NCBI GenBank assembly: GCA_021613535.1
Contig: CP075492.1
Span: 4,898,001 to 4,962,000 of the forward strand
Direction: 5' to 3'
DNA: 64,000 bases
Origin: Adineta vaga
Taxonomy: Eukaryota > Rotifera
Shown here piece by piece: positions 56,001 through 64,000 of the stretch (position 1 is its first letter; the number at the start of each line of letters is the position of its first letter). The notes under the pieces were generated by a model. It was not told the origin of the DNA. It searched no databases and saw only the letters and a list, made by a program, of their open reading frames with translations. Both the position numbers and the translations under genes were made by a program.

Positions 56001-59000
56001 AATTATCATTTCGAATTGCATTGATTGCACGATAATAAATACCTTCAAATTTTGTATCTGATATATGAAGAGAATATTTTTCCATATCAGTTAGATTTCC
56101 TACACTCCATGCTGCACGTGTAGCAATTGGTGCAATTGTTTCTTGAAGAACTTGTCTCAATTCAATTGTATTAGTATATTTTTCAATTAAATTTGTTGTA
56201 AATGGTAAATTTTTTTGATCATTATGAATCTGTTCAGTTTGATTCCATAAATGATTTGTTAAATTTCTCAATTCATTCCATGATCCAAGTGCTTGCATAC
56301 ATCTCATTCGTCCGAGATTGTTTTCGAAATTCAATGGATCATTTACATGAATAGATTCGTAATGTCTTAGTGCACGTTCCCATTGATTTAATTTTTCATA
56401 CCAAAGATCTTTGATTTCAATCTGATGAATTTTCGCATATGCTAATGCACCATATGCAGCTTCGGATTGTTGTAATTCATAATTAATACTTATTAACGAT
56501 TCAACAGTATCTGAAGTTACCAATGAAGATTCTTGTTCGTTTTCAAATTCAGTTTCTTGATATCGTAAAGCTTTGGCATAAGCTCGAACTGAAATAGCTT
56601 TTTTGATTAATAAATGAGTATCAATCAATGATTGATTGGAATTTTCATCGATTAGATTTGCTTTTCGTAATTTTAAATAACAATGATCATAAAATTCAAC
56701 TAAATTCAATATGATTTGTATTACATCGGCTTTTTCACATACAGATAAAACGTATGTTAAAATTTCTGTTAAACTTGATCGATCTTCAGCATTCAAAACA
56801 CTCCAACAAGAAACAAAGGATACATTGAATAGATCTTTTGAAATCGATGAAGAATGTTCAGCTAAACAAGTACCCATTGCACGTAATGAATAGATCGGTG
56901 ATTGTTCTAAAACAAGTTGTTGAAATTTATTGAACCATGTGGATATATCGATTGTATTTCCAGGCATTGCTTGTAACCAATGTTCTCTCAATCGTTTTGT
57001 ACGTATTGTATATAAAATCGAAGGACTATTTACAATCGATGCTGCAGAAGATGTTAGATTCGGAGTTTCATTGGCGATCGTTGGAATATCAACTGATGAT
57101 GAGTCTTTTAATTTTGAGATAAATAATTCATATTTAGGATATTGTAAATTCATTTCATTCATGATTTTAGAAATAGATGGATGAAAGATAAGAAAATGTT
57201 TACCCATATGTTGTGCTAAGATACAGATAAGATCTAAACATTGGATTTGTAATTCGAACGTATGACGAAGAATTGTTAATAATGCTTGAATTATACCGGA
57301 TATGTGATCATTTATGAAAACTTTGTCAACTAATTGTTCAAATGTAATCAATGCTTCGTTTCGTAATTGATTTGAATTTTCATCATCCGATGCGATATGT
57401 AAGATTTGTAATAAAACAGTATTTAAATAAGGTTTTGATTTTGTATCGAATTTATATAATATTAAAAACATTCGTGATAGAATCAATTGTCGATTATCTT
57501 TTTCTTTTATGGATAAATTCGTTGTATTTATACATAATATTTTCAGAATAAATGGTAATAATAAATGAATATATTCATGGCATCTATCACCTAATGCCAT
57601 AACTAATGATTCAGTTGTGTGGAGAAGTAAAATTTGTAATTCAATATTCGTATTCCAATACTTCTCAATCAATTGAAGAATATCATTGATAAATGGTACA
57701 ATCGAAATTTTAATTGAAAGTATAATTAAGTTCATTTGATGACAAAATGGAATTAAATTTCTCTGATCTGTATTATGTACAATAGATAATAAACATGGAA
57801 ATACCAATGAAACATATTGTGTAGAATTATTTCCAAGCCATTGAAAGATTTTTGTTAAACTTTGAAGAGATTTTAAATGTAAATGAAGATGATTCGAATC
57901 TTTGAGTATACGAAGAGAAGAATAGATGACGATCGAAGTATAGAAATCAGGTAAAGATTGATTGGTAGATGTAATTATTAGTTCATTCGAAGATAATTCA
58001 ATTGGATCGGATTTATTTCGAAGACGATGAATTAACGTGATGTCATTTACATCAAATGAATCATTCGAAGATCGAATATGATAAGGATCAATAGCACCGA
58101 TAAAACCAAGAAGACGAATTGTTTGACGACGAACTGAAATTTCATCAGATTTTAAAAATTTTAATAGAATATCAAGTAAAATAGGATAGTCTTTCAATGG
58201 ATCAATTACATAACAACAACTTTCAATTATTTGTCCAGTAGTCCATAGAGCTACTTCACGTTTACGAATATTTGATGTATCCTGAAGCATATTTATCAAT
58301 ATAGGAAATAAATCATGAATGTGTTCATGAAAACCAATACTACAGATGTGGGCATAATCACCAATTGTTCGAATTAAAGTAATAAAAGCATTCGAATGTT
58401 GTTCAGATCGTTTGATTAATCTTAATAATACCTAAAACAATTGGAAATATGTCGTCTGTCTTTCTTTCTATAAAAGATAAACTTTCGATTATGCCTACTT
58501 GAGTGATTATTTTCATATATGCTTTAACAATTCTCGGTGTATTTGTAATTAATTGTCCTAATAATCTTAGTGTTTGTTCTGTTTCACTTAGTGGACGTTC
58601 GATAACTAATTGAGTTAATAATTGATATAAGACGTGTTTTAATCGTGGTAAAATATATCCTGGATTGAGATTTGATAAACGTCCAAGTAGACTTACTGCA
58701 AGTTCATTTATTTCCTGACTTTGATCATTTATTGAATAGAATAATAATTCCAATACTTCAGATTTTACAAGAAATTCGTTAAAATTATCGTACAAGGTCA
58801 AAAGAACATTATAACGCACATCAGGATTTGAATCAGTAACACTAATGTTTAATAATATTTGAATAATCAAACTGATTTTTAATCGTATTTTATTCATTGA
58901 AGCGATGAATGGTAATAATTTTTGTAATAAATGTGTTATTATTTTGATTGATTCAATTCGGATATGTACATTGTCATGTTGAATGAAATGACAGTGGAGT

Positions 59001-61050
59001 GTATCAATAAATGTTGGTTCAATAGCTTGAATTTCAAAATTGAACATTCGAAATGTTTCTAAAGCGATTAATATCAAATCAAATTGATCTTTGGATAAAT
59101 TTGATTGATATGCTAATGGATTGCAGAGAATTAAACGAAGATTTTCTAATAAACCTTGATAGATTCTCTGTTTGAATTCAGTTACAATCCATGGCATTGA
59201 ACATAAATTTTTTAAACAGATTAATAAAGAATGATTTAATTGGCAATTTAATAAGTATTCTAATAGATTATTCAAATATTTCGATGTTTCTCGACCTGCT
59301 CCACCAATCAATGTTATACAGGCAAATATACTCGCATCAGGCAATGAATATCGACAGGATAACGAATTCTCATTTGAAATAAACGTTTGTTTTAAACATG
59401 CAATGGTTTTAGTCATATATTTGGTTACTATGTGATGATCGGAATCTAAACGAATCATTAAACCTAATGCATGAAATGCTAATTGACGTTGATTTAATTC
59501 CGAAGAATTGATTTCATCGAAAATGAAATTCATTGTTGGTTCAATGTATGATTTTTGAGAAAAGAATTCGTAATCTAATGATGCTAAACGTGGTAAAATA
59601 CGAATTAATACATTGGCAATTAGAAATGATAGTTGATGAAGATATGGAAAGATTTGATGACAAGTTTCATGAAGATTTTTTAACAAAATTGAACGCATTA
59701 GAGATGATTGAACTTGTATTGATGATTGATTAATATTATCCATGATATTGATGGGTGATAAAGGATCTGTCTGTTCAGATGTTAAAGCAAGACGAGAACG
59801 ATGAATATCCTAAGAAAATATACATCTCTTTTCAATTCGTTATCATATACGATATAATTATTTTACTTTATAAGAAAGTCGTTTCGATTTCGATGGATTA
59901 TTACTTAAAGTTTGACAAATATTCTATAAGCAAGCATTCATTATTGAAAATTCGATATTTTTACTAATGAATCATCTTACTTCAAATTGAATATCTGATA
60001 CTCGTAGCAATTCATTCAATAATAACAGTCCGCCATGAATTTCATCTTCATTTTGATTATTTTCCAAACATGCCATTGATTCTTTATAAGCCATCTAAAT
60101 CAACAAGATTCAATGAATGGAAACAAAAAACTATAACATTTTCAAAACAAACATGATATGCTGGAAGAAATGTTTCATCTTCATGATCAATCAATACAAT
60201 CAATGTTGCTTTCATTGTTTCAGCAAATGCTTCACGAATGTATTGCTAAATTCAATGAATAAATCATAGAAAAACATCACTTCATAATTTTACCTCTGAA
60301 TCGATCATTGTATTAAAAAGTTGTTCAAAATATTGTTCAATGGGTGTTATCAAATGATAATAACGTAATGGTGCTGTAATAGCAATTTCTTTTAGAATTT
60401 GTATTCCAGTATAACGTCGTATTTCATGTCTTTCTTCAGGTGAAATATATTCCAATGCTTTAAGAATATCCAATGAAAATCGATCAACATTCAATCGATC
60501 ACAACCCTAGATTGAATTGAATTTGGAATAATAACAAATATGACAAGTAAATCTCTATACTTTAACAAGAAGACATGTTAGTTTGACAAGTAATTCACAT
60601 AGATTTGGATCGACAGACATTTGCTTGTAACCACGTAATGTTGTTTCTAATTTATTACTTAATTCAGTATAAAAATTTTGTCCAGCACAAATAAAACAAA
60701 CTATAAATATATATTGGGTACAGAGAACTATAGCTTTTGGATAAAAACATACGAATAACAAGAAGTGCGGCACGATTTTCATTGATAGCATTGGGATTAC
60801 TCATTTTCTGTCGAACAAAAATTTGAATTTCAGCAACAAGATTTTGAACAACATCTGGTAGCACCTTTTCACATACAAAATATTCATTTATTCTAATCGA
60901 ATAAGAATCTTTACTTACATCGATATATTGTGCAATAATGCGTTCGTAAAGATCATTAGTTGCTTGTCGACGTATATCTTCATTCGAACTTTGTAAATCA
61001 TCGATAAACTGTTCTAATAGAGTAGAAAATCGAGTATCTGATACACACAT
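53005..61050 (-). CDS. mTOR/TOR orthologue: Target of rapamycin (TOR) kinase, complete
   Basis: Eleven minus-strand exons: 61050-60753, 60700-60561, 60506-60294, 60245-60153, 60094-59981, 59809-58499, 58431-55905, 55851-54298, 54243-53639, 53573-53083, 53035-53005. They join in phase to 2,458 residues (human mTOR 2,549). Order: N-terminal HEAT repeats ([15 protein letters not shown]); second HEAT block ([27 protein letters not shown]); FAT domain ([56 protein letters not shown]); FRB ([11 protein letters not shown]); PI3K-like kinase domain with [16 protein letters not shown], catalytic loop [11 protein letters not shown] and HIDFGDCFE; and FATC ([17 protein letters not shown]) finishing, after a 47-nt intron, with LGWCPFW. 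All catalytic residues are kept. TOR is the nutrient- and growth-sensing Ser/Thr kinase of TORC1/TORC2. The FRB rapamycin site is unusual (see findings). Confidence 0.97.
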
Positions 61051-61518
61051 TTTCTACTTCTGAATAAAACTTCCAAATAAACGTGTTTTTTTCTCTTCGT
61101 ACCAATGAAGTATTTACATGGAAAAAGTCAAACAACATGACGTCCAACGATTACTCACCTTTTTGCGTTCTTTTATTGGAGCACGTGTTACTAGAATGAC
61201 TGTGTAAAATAAAGAATAAAGAATAGAAATACTATTCATATTACAATACCCAATGTACGGTTGTGTGTAATTTTTATTGAAATCATAGTAATGCGATTGT
61301 AATTACATACGATCACGAATGAAACATGTTATTCCGAATAGAAAAAGAGAAGAACAGGGAATAACTGTTATTTTTCGACTATAATCATACTAAAGGAATT
61401 GGAATATATGTGGGATAGAACAGAACGAAAGAAAAAATGTCACATATAATGATAGAACCGATATGAGTTATCTCTCATGTCTTTGAAAGTTCTAATGATT
61501 TAGAATATTTGTTTAATT
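61051..61518. other. Intergenic, no gene seen
   Basis: 5' flank of the TOR gene; must contain its promoter. No distinct element recognised. Confidence 0.5.
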
Positions 61519-62421
61519 TTAAATAGTATTTGCTGGTCTAATGCGAATCTGATGAAAATGATGATTAGTAATCATTTGAATGAATTCTTGACGAAATTCA
61601 TGAAGTGTAATATAATAAACTAGAATTGAAGAACTGTGATATGTGTAAAGTGGTAGATCGAATAGATTTAGAATAACAACATTTGTTGTTGATGAAAAAA
61701 ATGGAAATACAATTGTATTTGGTGTTGTTGATATTAGAAAAAGTAATGTTGTAATAACAAGACTGATTGAAATAGATCGATGTCGAATACGTGAATTTTG
61801 TACTCGACTTGTACGAGATTGAGTAATTAAATAATAAATTATAGCACTATTTAATAAAACCATGCATATAAATGGAATATAATTGCATAGAAATGAATTG
61901 ATTTGTGACCATAAAGGATGAATAACATAGAGATAAGAATTACGATTAATGGTACCATTTGCATTGTAGAAACAAGCAAAAATGACTAGATGAAGATTGA
62001 ATAGAATGAATATTATGAAAATACAAATTATGATAAGAAGAATATGTTTAGGTTGACCAAACCAAGTTCGATGACGACGACTCAAGGCAATATATCGATC
62101 CGAACAAACAAAGACTCGTAGCCAAGTTGCAATTCCTGTTGCAGAAAAATGTAAAAATTGTATATGTTCGAAGAGTATAACCATGTATACCCCAAAAATA
62201 ATGATCAAGATTCCATCCGTATAATATGATTAAATCAACAATGGCAATGGCTCGCATATAATGAAATGTTGGTCGTTTGTTTGTATCGCGGAATTTTTTT
62301 CGGCAAAAAATATCAATGTTATGAAATTACATAGTGTACCGACAATAACTAGTGTTAATGAAGTATAACCGATGAATGACATTAGAGATGCATAGATGTT
62401 TGTTGTTGAATTGCTTGCCAT
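61519..62421 (-). pseudogene. Peptide-type GPCR gene with two frameshifts
   Basis: Minus strand, three overlapping frames that together make one rhodopsin-like receptor of bdelloid FMRFamide-receptor style. Frame 1 from ATG 62421 gives the glycosylated N-terminus and helix 1 (TSLTLVIVGTLCNFITLIFF); after the A run at 62300-62294 the match moves to a second frame (RAIAIVDLIILYGWNLDHY, helix 2); near 62190-62150 it moves to a third (ATWLRVFVCSDRYIALSRRH, helix 3 with SDRY, then helices 4-7 to the stop at 61519). The first shift is explained by one missing A in the run; the second involves a deletion of a few codons. No introns fit. Either a dead receptor or two local sequence errors. Confidence 0.7.
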
Positions 62422-64000
62422 TGTATGATAAATAGATTGATATTAAAGTGTAATTTTTCTGAACGAGTCTCTTCGTGAATATGAAAATACTTTCATAGAG
62501 TTCTTTCATGTAGCTGATAGTTACAATGAGACATTTTCTTCATTGTCGTCGATGAATAATAAAAATAGATTTAATTATACAAGTTTTTCAAAAATAAGTA
62601 ATGGGCATGACTATATAGGCGTATGAGAATTACATGCTTTGATAATTATCAGAGAACAACAGATTTATTAGATAATACATTATAACTATACAAAGTGTTC
62701 ATTAATGTAGTGTATATTCTTCGATTTGATTGAACAGGATAGATGAATAGAAAGATCAACCTTTGATCTCGAATATGTTCAATATAATGAGAATCGTGAG
62801 AGGATATTGATAAAGATGGAAATGTAGTTAGAAGTGGTAGTGAAACATACTGTTAACCTCCGTCGATCTAATAAAATCGATTTCTATTCATGTCAAGAAG
62901 AAGGTACAGTATCAATATGTTCTCAAATAGCATTCATACATCTATATTCTAGTATACTACTGTTTTCGAATCTTCTTGATTGAGTGAGATTGAGATATAT
63001 ATCAGTGACGAAATAAAAATCATTCCATTACTTCTGAATCTGACGAGGAATCACCAATAAACTCGATTTTTTCCATGATTACTTTTTTTATTGTTTAAAA
63101 GACTTTACAGTTCTCTTTTCAATTATGCATATAGTATGGAGCAGATCATTCTTTCCTTTTTCGTTCTATTTATATAAATTAAATCCGAATTTTGCAAACA
63201 GATTCTTCATCAATCACTTTTTTCTCATCCTTTCTATGATATTACATTTGAGAAAATGATCTCAATTTTCGTATAACTGACAATCTGTTCTTTTTCTTCG
63301 CCAACGAATTCAGTAGAAAGTTTTATACATACAACTATAAGATCGATTTATTGATTATGTGTACGAGGACAAACAATCGACAACAGACAGAGATCCAGAA
63401 TCCTTTACTCATTTAGCGTATACTGAAAGAACAGTACCCACTTCTTCTTCTTCCCTAGCACACAAGTAATATGTGAATTGACAACAACTTTGATCGTGTT
63501 TTTCCTTGTATAGAGAATGAAATCGAGACAAAGGACATTCATGAAAATAGATATCGTTTTTCATTTAACGGTTATGTTGTTAAAGCCTTGGTTGGTGTAT
63601 AGCCGATCCTTTAATCGATGCGCTCAATGATCCATACTAAACAGGTGATATCAAAGATGTGTATACTAATAATTGATCCTGTTTTCTGTCAATTGTAGGA
63701 TATTTTCTACACTCGATTAAAAAATAAACTGTAGAATACCAATAGTTTCTAAATCTTCGATTAATCTGTAATATGAATATTGAAGTTAATTAAAGAATGA
63801 TGTCGCGTGTCGTATGATATGCATATCACATTTAATGGTTATTTCACTCAAGTATCAATGCGTTATTCCTGACATCATGGAGAAAAGAATCGTTTGATGG
63901 GTGTATCAAACTTCGTCATTTACGTATAATCTATGCATGAATAATTTAGCTACGCCTTTCTAACACGTCCGATAAGTATATAAACACAACGAATAAAGCT
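62422..64000. other. Right-end region without genes
   Basis: About 1.6 kb of AT-rich sequence. No frame with coding character, no RNA gene, no repeat array; the last kilobase is likely intergenic or intronic of a gene beyond the window. Confidence 0.5.

Noticed and set aside
53600-59967. Many plus-strand frames of 60-116 codons across the TOR locus
   Set aside because: Antisense shadows of TOR exons; the minus-strand frame has clear TOR homology throughout.
1-64000. CRISPR arrays, operons, bacterial promoters, IS elements, complete retrotransposons
   Set aside because: No regularly spaced repeats, no reverse transcriptase, transposase or long terminal repeats found; the spliced genes and tRNA features show a eukaryotic nuclear segment.

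Overview
The window looks like nuclear DNA of a bdelloid rotifer (Adineta/Rotaria type). It is AT-rich. Spliced genes have many introns of about 45-60 nt with GT..AG ends, mixed with long single-exon genes, and the gene families are those expanded in bdelloids: FG-GAP/VCBS repeat proteins, membrane-anchored LamG proteins, F-box-like proteins, ART-TPR proteins, ankyrin-macro-PARP proteins, peptide-type GPCRs and probable horizontally acquired enzymes. The assignment rests on family content and codon/intron style; no marker rRNA is present. The only RNA gene seen is a tRNA-Cys(GCA) on the minus strand at 7191-7262.

Layout. 0-7 kb: 3' end of an S9 serine peptidase (+), a small four-helix ER membrane protein (-), a LamG protein with a late in-frame stop (-), and a UAS/F-box fusion gene, copy A (+). 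6.8-9.2 kb: gene remnants and the tRNA. 9.6-14.6 kb: an ART-TPR gene, an F-box gene with a frameshift, and a 49-residue protein with an N-myristoylation/palmitoylation signature. 15-27 kb: a frameshifted helical membrane protein (-), a kinase-fold (APH) gene (+), a glycine-rich-domain (GRDP/DUF1399) gene (-), an F-box gene (-), a rhodopsin-like GPCR (-) and a type II membrane glycosyltransferase-like gene (-). 27.7-43.7 kb: ankyrin/two macro/PARP gene (+), secreted six-hairpin glycoside hydrolase (+), a 1,504-residue membrane-anchored protein with 28 FG-GAP repeats (+), a frameshifted unknown (-) and a six-exon cadherin (+). 44.5-51 kb: decayed LamG paralogue (+), a GPCR lacking its seventh helix (-), an LRR protein (+) and the UAS/F-box gene, copy B (-). 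51.7-64 kb: a papain-type protease (+), a complete 11-exon TOR kinase gene (-, 2,458 residues), a frameshifted GPCR (-) and about 1.6 kb without recognisable genes.

There are no operons, and neighbouring genes are mostly unrelated in function. Two connections stand out. Two gene families (LamG, UAS/F-box) occur near both ends of the window with strands reversed, suggesting a local duplication followed by rearrangement. Several genes bear on protein modification: SCF-type adaptors (four F-box-like genes, two fused to a UAS domain) and ADP-ribosylation (ART-TPR and macro/PARP). The most striking single observation is in TOR: the FRB domain aligns to human mTOR without gaps across the first half of the rapamycin pocket, but replaces most FKBP12-rapamycin contact residues, including the equivalent of Ser2035 by Ile, so this TOR is predicted to be rapamycin-insensitive. 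Splice models below were made by eye; where every exon phase closes to one open frame this is stated.
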